Shown: one piece after another, positions 35,818 to 43,559 of the stretch
Numbering within the stretch: position 1 is the stretch's first letter
Layout: every line of letters begins with the position of its first letter
Assembly (NCBI RefSeq): GCF_001885765.1
Contig: NZ_JXKD01000018.1
Span: 1-43,590 of the forward strand
Direction: 5' to 3'
Length of the DNA stretch: 43,590 nt
Origin: Enterococcus aquimarinus
GTDB taxonomy: Bacteria; Bacillota; Bacilli; Lactobacillales; Enterococcaceae
Position numbers and translations under genes: made by a program
The notes under the pieces: generated by a model
What the model was told of the DNA's origin: nothing
Database searches by the model: none
The model's input: the letters and a program-made list of their open reading frames with translations, nothing else

Positions 35818-36269
35818 GCCATTTCCTCTCCACTCACCCTCATCGTTACCGCAACATCCGAACGGACACTATGCAAATTTAGTTGTATCTCCCACTGTCC
35901 GGCTGTAATGGCACAAGGTAGAAATCCCTCACTGCTTTCTTTTTCCGAAAGATAAATCACTTGCGCCGGCGCTTTATGGTGACGACACCCCACATAGTTT
36001 TCTGCTTGTGCGATTGAAATCGTCAATAAATTGATTAATGGTAAAAACGTTTCAACTTTAGGTAACTCTCCTGGAAAATAGCGTGGTAAAGCTTCTGCGA
36101 TCCACTTTCTCGCTTGGATATCGGGGACAATTTGCGGATCATACCCCCACTCAATTGTGAGCGATTGATAGGATTTCTCTAAGAAGAGTGGCACTTTCAC
36201 GTGCGTTTGATGGTCCATCGTCGTGAATATGATTTGTTTTTGCAACAATGGTATGATATTTCCTGCCAT
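35814..36269 (-). CDS. Protein of unknown function, possible detached CehA/McbA accessory domain
   Basis: A 151-residue protein I do not recognise by name. No signal peptide or membrane segment is seen, and the pattern of alternating residues suggests a beta-sandwich. Its C-terminal stretch (SEGFLPCAITAGQWEIQLNLHSV) resembles the N-terminal domain fused to many CehA/McbA hydrolases, where a YLPG...G.W.v.LG motif is common. Here it is a separate gene that overlaps the PHP gene by 4 bp, so I suggest it forms a complex with that enzyme. The frame is open to 36302, but GGAGGGGG lies 6 bases before the ATG at 36269, which I chose. Confidence 0.6.
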   Translation of the reverse strand: MAGNIIPLLQKQIIFTTMDHQTHVKVPLFLEKSYQSLTIEWGYDPQIVPDIQARKWIAEALPRYFPGELPKVETFLPLINLLTISIAQAENYVGCRHHKAPAQVIYLSEKESSEGFLPCAITAGQWEIQLNLHSVRSDVAVTMRVSGEEMA

Positions 36270-36312
36270 CGTCCCCCTCCATTCGCTTTTTCTTTTTGCC
36301 ATTCTACTGTTC

Positions 36313-37212
36313 TTATCTTTTTTGCTTCAAATTACTCATAATATAAAACGTTGCTGCAACAGAACAAATTAAAAACATGATCACCGATAAGGCGGCTGTT
36401 CGTTCATAATCCATGTAGCTATTAAATTGATCATACAACGCAATCCCTAACATTTTAGGATGGTTTCCTCCCATTAAAAAAGGCGTTGTAAATGACCCCA
36501 CATTCCCCATGAAGACAAAAGTCATGGCGACTAAGATTTCTTTATACGTCATGGGTATGATAATTTTTTGTAAAATCACCAAATTACTAGCGCCAATATC
36601 TCGGGCTGCCTCGATGGAAGAACGTTTGACATTGGAGAGACTCGCTAAAATAATGAGGGAGACAAATGGGATATTGAACCAAAGATTCATCAAGATAATC
36701 CCTATCTCATTAAATAACCAGCCTGGTTTAAAATCATAGCCAAAAAGTTTGCTGATCCGATTAAGAACACCGGAATCGCGAATAATCATCATCACCGAAT
36801 ACACCGCGACTAGCCCAGGAATAAAGCGTGGAACCAAATTTAATGTACTCATGATTCGACTAAATCTTGAGTTGCTGAAACGAATATAAAGGGCCAAACC
36901 ATAACCGAAAAACAAGGCTAAAACAACGGTGATAAGCACAATTTTCAAAGTATAGATTAAATTGCTTTGTTGAATCGGGTCCATTAAGAAATAACGGTAA
37001 TTTGCCCAAGTAAAGGCGTTGGTTTCACTATCTTGAAAGCTTCGCACAACCGTTGTAAAAATGGGATAAACAATAAAGAGTAAGACTACGCTAAAGGCGG
37101 GAAATAATAAAACATACGGTAAGAGCACTTTTTTAATGGTTGCGAAACGCCATTTTTTCGTCCGTTGTTGTACTTGCTCGTTTTCTTGTATCAACGCTTC
37201 TTTACTAATCAT
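36313..37212 (-). CDS. ABC importer permease 1 (PotB/FbpB-like)
   Basis: A 299-residue inner membrane permease with six predicted helices after a charged N-terminal region of about 30 residues. The ABC coupling motif is EAARDIGASNLVILQKIIIPMTYKEI. The best relatives by pattern are permeases for polyamines, iron or 2-aminoethylphosphonate (PotB, FbpB, PhnU). The frame is open to 37242, but the ATG at 37212 overlaps the binding-protein stop by 4 bp (ATGA), typical of this operon. It pairs with permease 2 and the ATPase encoded upstream. Confidence 0.85.
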   Translation of the reverse strand: MISKEALIQENEQVQQRTKKWRFATIKKVLLPYVLLFPAFSVVLLFIVYPIFTTVVRSFQDSETNAFTWANYRYFLMDPIQQSNLIYTLKIVLITVVLALFFGYGLALYIRFSNSRFSRIMSTLNLVPRFIPGLVAVYSVMMIIRDSGVLNRISKLFGYDFKPGWLFNEIGIILMNLWFNIPFVSLIILASLSNVKRSSIEAARDIGASNLVILQKIIIPMTYKEILVAMTFVFMGNVGSFTTPFLMGGNHPKMLGIALYDQFNSYMDYERTAALSVIMFLICSVAATFYIMSNLKQKR

Positions 37213-38372
37213 TGTCCCATCGTTCCAATCGTTTGATCCCATTCCTCATTCAACTCATTCGCTAATGTCCCTAAACTACTTGTCCGGAAAGAATCAATTT
37301 TTAAATCTTTTAAATAGATAGAGTTATCTGAAGAAATCAACGAGCTGTCAATTACTGGGATCGCCGCCATTGTATCAAGTAAAATTTGTTGCGCTTGCGT
37401 CGTTAACATAAAATCCATGACTGCTTGTGCCCCTTCAATGTTTGAACCAATACTTGGAATCGCTAAACCATCCACATTGCCTGTAAATCCTGGTTCCACT
37501 TGAGTCATTTTAATATTTTCAGGCAATGTGCCATTGGCTAAGTTAGTAATCACCATATCGGCCCAAGCTGGAATCATATCGACTTCTTGATTAATCAATA
37601 AATCTAACGTTCCTTGATTTTTATTGGGATAAATCGTTTGCCCGCCGGTTTGATACATCGATGAATGCAACGACTTTAAGCGTTCAAATCCTTTTGACCA
37701 CTCTGCTTTCCATTTTGCATCACTCGAAGTCAATGCTTCTTCTGGCAATTCATTGTATAAGACAGTCTGAACAAAGGAACTTCCTGCGCCTCCAGATCCC
37801 GGAGTATTGTAGGCAAAGCGTCCTGGATTATCTTCAATCCACTGGTAGAGTTCCGTTGCTGTTTCAGGAACCGATGAAACGTTCTCCGAATTATAGGCAA
37901 GTACAACCGTCGTACCTCGATAAGGTACCAAGACGCCTTCACCACTCGAAACTTTTGTTTGAACATTTGCTAAATTAGGAATCTTGGCTTCCTCATAAGG
38001 AACAAAAATATCTTCTCCGCCTTCTTGTAAAAAAACGCCTACTTCCGCATCGGAAACTAAAATAAGATCGTAATCCGTATTCGACTCCCCTACTTTTTTC
38101 GCAGCAATAATCCGATCTGATAAACTTTGAGACCCTGATCCGGACATAATGAATTCTAACTTTAACTGATACTCTTCCCCTTTTTCACTCGCATTAAAAG
38201 CTTTCACAATTTGTTCCATTCCAACTTTGACATTATCCGAACCTCCCGCCCATAACGTAACCGTTTGTTGCGCTTCTTCACTGGCATCTCCTTGTTGACC
38301 ACAAGCAGATAATGCTCCGAGTGTGACTGTTGCCATTGTGCCTAAGAATAACCATTTTTTCCATTGATTCAT
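37209..38372 (-). CDS. ABC importer substrate-binding lipoprotein
   Basis: A 387-residue extracellular solute-binding lipoprotein. The signal peptide ends in the lipobox LSAC with C24 as the lipidated residue. The mature protein has the family 1 type two-lobed fold with TVTLWAGGSDN at the start, YRGTTVVLAYNSENV in the hinge region and GRFAYNTPGSGGAGSSF, a glycine/serine-rich loop that could bind an anionic group such as phosphate. The ribosome site is AGGAGG, 7 bases before the ATG. The ligand is unknown; the operon suggests a phosphodiester or phosphonate. Confidence 0.88.
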   Translation of the reverse strand: MNQWKKWLFLGTMATVTLGALSACGQQGDASEEAQQTVTLWAGGSDNVKVGMEQIVKAFNASEKGEEYQLKLEFIMSGSGSQSLSDRIIAAKKVGESNTDYDLILVSDAEVGVFLQEGGEDIFVPYEEAKIPNLANVQTKVSSGEGVLVPYRGTTVVLAYNSENVSSVPETATELYQWIEDNPGRFAYNTPGSGGAGSSFVQTVLYNELPEEALTSSDAKWKAEWSKGFERLKSLHSSMYQTGGQTIYPNKNQGTLDLLINQEVDMIPAWADMVITNLANGTLPENIKMTQVEPGFTGNVDGLAIPSIGSNIEGAQAVMDFMLTTQAQQILLDTMAAIPVIDSSLISSDNSIYLKDLKIDSFRTSSLGTLANELNEEWDQTIGTMGQ

Positions 38373-38384
38373 TGTCTTTTCCTC

Positions 38385-39344
38385 CTAGTAAACCTTAAAT
38401 TTATTAATCGTAAAGTACAGTGATTGTTGTTTTTCATATTTTTTCGCTTCTTCTTTATTTAAATAGAGTTTTAATGACTGCTCTTCGTGTGCTAAATAAA
38501 GAATGGAATAGTGGCCTGCATTCATAATTTCTTGAACAGTCCCTTGATAGTCGCCATTTGACGAAGATAACGTCATATCTTCTGGTCGAAACGCTTTGAC
38601 TTTGCCATCATGGGAGGGTAAAAAGTTCATTTCGCCAATAAACGAAGCCGTGTAGCGATTAATTGGATTTTCATAAATTTCAGCCGGCGTGTCTACTTGT
38701 GCGATTTTTCCTTTTTCCATCACGACGATCCGATCAGATAACGACATCGCTTCTTCTTGATCATGTGTCACAAAAACCACTGTAACATTCGTTTGTGCTT
38801 GAATCCGTTTCAATTCTTCGCGCATTTGTTGGCGAATTTTGGCATCTAATGCGGAATAAGGCTCATCCATTAACAACACTGCGGGCTCCAAAATCAGTGA
38901 ACGACCGATAGCAATCCGCTGTTGTTGGCCTCCTGATAATTCACTTGGATACTTCTTCTCAATATTTGGTAATTTCAGTAGGTCTAACATCTCATGAACT
39001 CGTTGCTTTATTTCTTGTTTGGGATATTTCCGTAATTTTAATCCAAAGGCTAAATTTTCATAAACTGTCATATGATTCCAAAGATTATATCCTTGAAAAA
39101 CCATACTGGTAGGACGTTTTTCGGGTGGCAAAGCTGTCACCTCTTGTCCATCAATATAAATCCTTCCTTGATCTAGCGCTTGAAATCCACCTAAACACCG
39201 TAAAATAGTACTTTTCCCACATCCAGAAGGACCGAGTAAGGTTAAAATTTCACCCGCTTGAATCATCAAATCAATATTCTTAATGCCATCACCATTTTCA
39301 TAAACTTTTGACATGTTCCTAATCTCTACTTTTACTTTACTCAA
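38385..39344 (-). CDS. ABC importer ATPase (PotA/FbpC-like)
   Basis: A 319-residue ATPase that drives the importer. Walker A is GPSGCGKST (about 38-46), the Q loop is VFQGYNLW, the signature LSGGQQQR, Walker B LLMDEP, and the switch His lies in FVTHDQEEA. The C-terminal 80 residues form a short regulatory OB-like domain (FRPEDMTL). The start is TTG, preceded by AGGAGCAGGA; an ATG 10 codons in is the alternative. It lies 12 bp upstream of the binding-protein gene and 32 bp after permease 2. Confidence 0.92.
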   Translation of the reverse strand: MSKVKVEIRNMSKVYENGDGIKNIDLMIQAGEILTLLGPSGCGKSTILRCLGGFQALDQGRIYIDGQEVTALPPEKRPTSMVFQGYNLWNHMTVYENLAFGLKLRKYPKQEIKQRVHEMLDLLKLPNIEKKYPSELSGGQQQRIAIGRSLILEPAVLLMDEPYSALDAKIRQQMREELKRIQAQTNVTVVFVTHDQEEAMSLSDRIVVMEKGKIAQVDTPAEIYENPINRYTASFIGEMNFLPSHDGKVKAFRPEDMTLSSSNGDYQGTVQEIMNAGHYSILYLAHEEQSLKLYLNKEEAKKYEKQQSLYFTINKFKVY

Positions 39345-39376
39345 CGTTTTCCTGCTCCTTTATTGATTATTTTCGA

Positions 39377-40213
39377 TTACATCGATATTCCACCTGAAAA
39401 TATTTCTTTGCCAAATATCTTTTGACATCCCCACAACAAGAGAATCGTTGGAATGACAAGTAATAGTGAAAAGACTGCACCAGCCATTGGTGGGTAATCC
39501 AAAATAATGCCATACATCGAAGTCGCCATTGTTTTGATTTCCGGAAAACCAACTAATAACGTTCCTTGCGCTTCTTCTAATGATCCTAAAAATGTATACA
39601 TCCCCGATACAGCGACACCTGGAACTGCTGCGGGCATCGTAATCTGCATGAAGGTACGAATCGGTCCTGCCCCCATGTCACGAGCTGCCTCTTCTTGCTG
39701 AATTGGGATACTTTGAAAGGAACTAGATGGAATCCAAATCATAAAAATCATGGTATTTAAAATATGGACAATAATAACGCCGGCCAACGTTCCCATTAAT
39801 TGAAACTTATAAAACAAAATACCTAACGCGGTATACAACCCAATTTTAGGAAAGGCATTCGAGAGCAAAAAAGAGAAGAGAAAGAATCGCTTGCCTTTAA
39901 ACTCAAACCGCGCCAGTGCATATGCAGCCGGTAAACAAATAATCATCGATAAAATGGTGGTAAATAAGGCAATCAAAAACGAAGAGAAAATCGATTGTAA
40001 TAAATTATCTTGCGAAAGAATATACTGCCACCACTGAAAGCCAAACTTAGTCGGAATCACATGCGGCACTTGATATTGCTCCGCAAAAGCTAACATTAAG
40101 GTGTTCATTAAAGGCCCATAAAAAAAGAGAATAAAAAGAGAAAAAATCAGTGTTTCAAAAAAAAACTTCTTACCAAAACTACGATAGATTCGCTTTGGAT
40201 GTAAATATTTCAT
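39377..40213 (-). CDS. ABC importer permease 2 (PotC/FbpB-like)
   Basis: A 278-residue permease with six membrane helices. The coupling motif is EEAARDMGAGPIRTFMQITMPAAVPGVAVSG. It is the partner of permease 1, giving the usual heterodimeric channel. The ATG overlaps the upstream GDPD-like stop by 4 bp, and AGGAGG lies inside that gene's end, so translation is coupled. Confidence 0.87.
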   Translation of the reverse strand: MKYLHPKRIYRSFGKKFFFETLIFSLFILFFYGPLMNTLMLAFAEQYQVPHVIPTKFGFQWWQYILSQDNLLQSIFSSFLIALFTTILSMIICLPAAYALARFEFKGKRFFLFSFLLSNAFPKIGLYTALGILFYKFQLMGTLAGVIIVHILNTMIFMIWIPSSSFQSIPIQQEEAARDMGAGPIRTFMQITMPAAVPGVAVSGMYTFLGSLEEAQGTLLVGFPEIKTMATSMYGIILDYPPMAGAVFSLLLVIPTILLLWGCQKIFGKEIFSGGISM

Positions 40214-40854
40214 CTAAAAACCTCCTGTTGATTCAGATATTCCATTGCCCTTCTGGTTGTCACATTAAAAATGCCTTGGTCCTGATAGCGACGAATGTCG
40301 GCTAGATCATCGACTGTCCATAATGAGAAAGATAATTCCAATTCGTTGCCTTTTCTTGCCAAGCGTTCGGTGTAAAAGAGATGTGAGAGGTTAATCACTC
40401 GTGCTCCTTGTTGTCCTAACCATTCTAATTTCTCACACGCGTCGTCTTCATCCCACATAGGTGACTGTCCTTGGCGACCGACAAAATTTTCAAGATTTAT
40501 TAATAATTGTTCCGGCCAGTTTTTTAAATAGTTGAGGGATACGTTGCCACTTAAATAAATCTGTGACCACTGATTATTTTTTTGAGCTAACTGATAGACT
40601 TGTGGTTCAAGATTGGCTTCTTTCAAATCACAATTAAGCTTTATCGTGGTCCCTTCGAGTATCAATAATAGCTCCGACAACCGTACATACTCTTTTTTTG
40701 CGAGTGCATCATGACTTAGCACCAACTCTCCTTGAGGATTGCATCGAACATCCACTTCAATCACATCGATTCCTTTTTTATCCTTAAAAAAATTGGCAAA
40801 GGCCAGACTATTCTCTGGCGTCTGATCACTTCCTGAATGCGCCGTTAAGTACAT
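40210..40854 (-). CDS. Glycerophosphodiester phosphodiesterase-like protein
   Basis: A 214-residue cytoplasmic GDPD-type barrel. The pattern is AHSGSDQTPENSLAF, IEVDVRCNPQGELVLSHDA, LNCDLKE and a late FSLWTVDD, matching the GDPD scaffold including the EVD and HD elements. One key difference: the catalytic HR pair reads HS, so the usual Arg that contacts the phosphate is missing. It may act on a different phosphodiester or have weak activity. It is the first gene of the seven-gene operon. GTG at 40857 or ATG at 40854 may be the start; AAGGTGG lies before both. Confidence 0.78.
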   Translation of the reverse strand: MYLTAHSGSDQTPENSLAFANFFKDKKGIDVIEVDVRCNPQGELVLSHDALAKKEYVRLSELLLILEGTTIKLNCDLKEANLEPQVYQLAQKNNQWSQIYLSGNVSLNYLKNWPEQLLINLENFVGRQGQSPMWDEDDACEKLEWLGQQGARVINLSHLFYTERLARKGNELELSFSLWTVDDLADIRRYQDQGIFNVTTRRAMEYLNQQEVFR

Positions 40855-40898
40855 CACTTATTAACCACCTTCTTTCACTAACAAAGTATAAGGTCGGT

Positions 40899-40927
40899 TT
40901 ATTAACTTTAGACAGATATTGTGTAAA
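40899..40927 (-). promoter_or_regulatory. Promoter of the phosphodiester importer operon
   Basis: TTTACA (40922-40927), 17-base spacer, TAATAA (40899-40904) on the minus strand, about 45 bp before the first gene. The -35 is itself one of the TTTACA repeats. Confidence 0.5.
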
Positions 40928-40958
40928 GTAAATGTAAACCAAAGATAATTTCTGTAAA
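40922..40958 (-). promoter_or_regulatory. PhoP-box-like direct repeats
   Basis: On the minus strand TTTACA occurs at 40953-40958, 40933-40938 and 40922-40927. The last two are exactly 11 bp apart (5-base spacer), as in the Bacillus subtilis PhoP box (TTHACA-N5-TTHACA), and overlap the -35. The distal copy is 20 bp away, off the 11-bp phase. No enterococcal PhoP consensus was available to check it against. Confidence 0.4.
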
Positions 40959-40985
40959 TTTTTCAAAAAATGATTTCATTCAAAA

Positions 40986-41019
40986 AAAAAAGAAAAGACC
41001 GCTAAGTCTTTTCTTTTTT
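40986..41019 (-). terminator. Terminator of the fRMsr-GNAT operon
   Basis: A perfect 14-bp inverted repeat AAAAAAGAAAAGAC / GTCTTTTCTTTTTT with a 6-base loop and long T-runs on the minus strand. Confidence 0.9.
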
Positions 41020-41040
41020 GAAGTGGCCAAACTATCAGGC

Positions 41041-41121
41041 TCACGATTTATTTTGTTCGATTGCTACTAAGATCTGCATTGGATTATCACCACAAACGGA
41101 ATTATCTTCTGATTTTTTCAT
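41041..41121 (-). CDS. Possible 26-residue overlapping small protein
   Basis: A short frame reading MKKSEDNSVCGDNPMQILVA and ending EQNKS, overlapping the last 20 bp of the GNAT gene in another frame. It ends just before the operon's terminator. Its composition looks protein-like (balanced, with one Cys), but no clear ribosome site is seen apart from coupling to the GNAT stop. Its reality is uncertain. Confidence 0.25.
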   Translation of the reverse strand: MKKSEDNSVCGDNPMQILVAIEQNKS

Positions 41122-41566
41122 AAAGAAATGATTTACTGCCATTTGGGTACTCTTTTTCGCCTACTTTTGCAAAATCGAGTTTTTCATAAAAAGCATGATT
41201 ACGAGTAGAATATGCAGGTGTTTCTAGGAACCAGGGACGATGACCAAAGTGTTCTTCGATTTTTTTCCACGTTTTTGTCCCCAGCCCTTGGTTGATAAAC
41301 AAAGGGAACAAGCAAAAATACTGTACTTCCCATTTTTGCGAATCGATCGTCAGAAAACCAGCGATTTCCCCCTGATATGAGATCAGCCATGTTTGACTCG
41401 TAGAATCGGTTAATATTTTGGTGGCTAATGAACCATCTGAATAACCTTCTGGCCCATCTGTCGCATCCTTCCCAAAATAAAAGGCCGTATCATAATTAAA
41501 TGAAGCTGTCATAATTTCGGTAATTTTTTCTTGTTCTTCGATTGTCGCTTCGATTAATTCAATCAT
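41102..41566 (-). CDS. GNAT family N-acetyltransferase
   Basis: A 154-residue acetyl-CoA-dependent acetyltransferase. The acetyl-CoA loop is LFINQGLGTKTWKKIEE (Q-x-x-G-x-G/A type), preceded by strands ISYQGEIAGFLTID and WEVQYFCLFPLF. The C-terminal part has NHAFYEKLDFAKVGEKEYPNG, typical of the fold. The substrate is unknown. It follows the fRMsr gene by 12 bp, so the two are co-transcribed. Confidence 0.85.
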   Translation of the reverse strand: MIELIEATIEEQEKITEIMTASFNYDTAFYFGKDATDGPEGYSDGSLATKILTDSTSQTWLISYQGEIAGFLTIDSQKWEVQYFCLFPLFINQGLGTKTWKKIEEHFGHRPWFLETPAYSTRNHAFYEKLDFAKVGEKEYPNGSKSFLYEKIRR

Positions 41567-41578
41567 TATTTATCCTCT

Positions 41579-42052
41579 TTATTCTGGTAAAATTGACAAT
41601 AAGATTTCTACATAACGTTCTAAAAATTCTTGATCGATTTCATCATAACTCGCTTTTTTACCACTATCGATATCGAGCACACCAATTAACTGACCGTTCT
41701 TCACCATTGGCACCACAATTTCGGATTGAGCAGCAGCATCACATGAAATATAGTTTTGATGCGTCGTCACGTCATCGACAATCAGTGTTATTTGTTTTTC
41801 GGCCGATTCGCCACAGACACCTTTTCCTAACGCGATGCGTGTACAAGAAACACGTCCTTGAAACGGTCCTAAGATGAGTTCCCCGTCTTCAAATAAATAA
41901 TAACCAGCAAAAACTGTTTCTTCTAATGTTTCATTTAGTAACGCAGAGGAATTACTTAAACTGGCAATCCAATTTGTTTCCATTTCAAGTAGCCCTTGCT
42001 GTTGCAGTAACAATAGCTCATAGGCTGCTCTTTTTTCTTCTTTATTCCACAT
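41579..42052 (-). CDS. msrC: Free methionine-(R)-sulfoxide reductase (GAF domain)
   Basis: A 157-residue GAF-domain enzyme that reduces free methionine-(R)-sulfoxide, a repair of oxidised methionine. The three catalytic cysteines are present at C70 (VSCTRI), C80 (GVCGES) and C104 (ISCDAA); their spacing of 10 and 24 matches E. coli fRMsr. Other family stretches are GPFQGRVSC and [21 protein letters not shown]. The ribosome site is GAGGAAT. It is first in the operon with the GNAT gene. Confidence 0.92.
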   Translation of the reverse strand: MWNKEEKRAAYELLLLQQQGLLEMETNWIASLSNSSALLNETLEETVFAGYYLFEDGELILGPFQGRVSCTRIALGKGVCGESAEKQITLIVDDVTTHQNYISCDAAAQSEIVVPMVKNGQLIGVLDIDSGKKASYDEIDQEFLERYVEILLSILPE

Positions 42053-42175
42053 ATTTATTCCTCTTTCCTTCTATCAATCAATATCTCAAATAAAACAGAA
42101 TTATTTCAATTAGATTAAATCTAACAATTTTCACCATTTTTTTCAATGTTTTTCTGTTTTTTTTTATAATATGTG

Positions 42176-42181
42176 TATAAT
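42176..42181 (+). promoter_or_regulatory. -10 element of the M23 peptidase gene
   Basis: TATAAT on the plus strand, 36 bp before the ATG. A second TATAAT lies at 42165-42170. Neither has a good -35 in the T-rich sequence before it. Confidence 0.45.
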
Positions 42182-42217
42182 TAACAATGAATCTAAAAAC
42201 AAATTGCGAGGTAACTC

Positions 42218-43531
42218 ATGTTTAATATAAAAAAAATCACTTTAATAACATTTAGTTCTCTTTTGATGTTTAGTCCTGTGCTAAGTATTCAAGCAGACGA
42301 ATATGATGATAAAATTCAAGCACAAACTGAAAAAATTTCAACCCTTGAAAATGAACAGACAGCTGCAGAAAATGCGCTGAGTGCTTTAGAAACACAAATT
42401 AGCAAAACAGAAGCAGAAGTTGACGAGTTATTTGCTAAAAAAACACAAGAAGAAGAACGATTAAATGAATTGAACAGCGAAATTGCTGATTTAAAAGTTG
42501 CGATTGAAAAACGAAACCAACAATTAAAAGAACAAGCACGAGACGTCCAAGTCAACCAATTAAATAATAGTGTCGTTGAAGCGATCTTAACAGCTGACTC
42601 TTTAAACGAAGCAGTTGGTCGCGCAATGGCTGTCACAACCCTTGTCAATGCAAACAATGAAATTATTGAAAAACAACAAGTCGATCAAGCGAAACTAGAA
42701 GAGCTATCACTTGAAGCACAAGAAAAATTAGCAACAATCGAACAACAAAGTCAATTATTACAAGAAAAACAAGAATCGCTCGTGGAAGCTCGCTTGGATC
42801 AAGAAGTCGCAATTAATGAATTGCAAAGTATGATTACAACTGAGAAGAAGCAAAAAGCGACCTTTGAAGCACAAAAAGAAGAAGCGATTCGTAAGCGAGA
42901 AGCACAATTAAAAGCCATCGCTGCGCAAAAAGCGAAGGATGAAGCTGCACGAATTGCAGCCGCCGAACAATTAGCTGCGCAACAAGAAGCTGCTAAAACA
43001 GCTACGAAGAAAGTCGAAACACAACCAGCTGTTTCCAATACTTCTGTCGCAGATGTGCCTAACAATAATACTACTCCTACTACGGAGACGGTAACCCCGC
43101 CTGTCCAAGAAAGCAGCCCTGTTACTTCAAGTGGTTGGGGACTTCCTGTAAGTAGTGTTTCTGTTTCTAGTCCGTACGGTTGGCGTGCAAATCCTTGGGG
43201 CAACGGTCCTTCTGAATTTCATGAAGGAATCGATTTAGTTGGTGCATCTGGTACTTCTATTTATGCTTCAAAAGCTGGAACAGTTGCTACAACTGGTTAC
43301 GATGCAAGTGCGGGTAACTATGTGATCATTAATCACGGCGATGGTTACTACTCTTATTACCTACATTTAAGTAGTTTTGCTGTTTCTACTGGTCAAAGTG
43401 TGGGACAAGGTTCACTCGTTGGTGGCATGGGTACCACAGGTGGTTCAACTGGTGTTCATTTACACTTTGGGATTGCAACAAGCGGCAATTGGTCTGGATT
43501 TGTGGATCCTGCACCCTTACTAGGCATTTAA
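42218..43531 (+). CDS. Secreted coiled-coil M23 peptidoglycan peptidase
   Basis: A 437-residue secreted peptidoglycan hydrolase. A signal peptide of about 26 residues (cleavage near IQA/DEYD) is followed by a long coiled coil (about 30-125 and 150-255), like those of PcsB and SagA, which interact with the FtsEX complex. A Thr/Pro/Val-rich linker (about 265-305) leads to a C-terminal LytM/M23 domain with zinc ligands H335 and D339 (HEGID) and H414/H416 (HLHFG), so catalysis looks intact. It should cut peptide cross-links during cell division or growth. GAGGT precedes the ATG. Confidence 0.9.
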   Translation: MFNIKKITLITFSSLLMFSPVLSIQADEYDDKIQAQTEKISTLENEQTAAENALSALETQISKTEAEVDELFAKKTQEEERLNELNSEIADLKVAIEKRNQQLKEQARDVQVNQLNNSVVEAILTADSLNEAVGRAMAVTTLVNANNEIIEKQQVDQAKLEELSLEAQEKLATIEQQSQLLQEKQESLVEARLDQEVAINELQSMITTEKKQKATFEAQKEEAIRKREAQLKAIAAQKAKDEAARIAAAEQLAAQQEAAKTATKKVETQPAVSNTSVADVPNNNTTPTTETVTPPVQESSPVTSSGWGLPVSSVSVSSPYGWRANPWGNGPSEFHEGIDLVGASGTSIYASKAGTVATTGYDASAGNYVIINHGDGYYSYYLHLSSFAVSTGQSVGQGSLVGGMGTTGGSTGVHLHFGIATSGNWSGFVDPAPLLGI

Positions 43532-43534
43532 TTC

Positions 43535-43551
43535 AAAAAAGACCTGATAGC
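43535..43551 (+). other. First arm of a probable M23-gene terminator, cut by the element at the edge
   Basis: AAAAAAGACCTGATAGC starts 3 bp after the stop codon and looks like the rising arm of a terminator hairpin. The matching arm GCTATCAGGTCTTTTTT is not in the remaining sequence; an insertion element end begins 8 bp further on. Confidence 0.4.
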
Positions 43552-43559
43552 AGACACAT

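Noticed and set aside
42140-42175. A WalR box before the M23 peptidase gene
   Set aside because: Two TGTTTT copies are present, but they are 7 bp apart rather than 11 and lie in a T-rich run, so they do not fit the WalR consensus.
42316-43203. Two minus-strand frames inside the M23 peptidase gene
   Set aside because: Antisense shadows of the coiled-coil and linker repeats; their Ala/Cys/Ser-rich composition is an artefact of the reverse reading.
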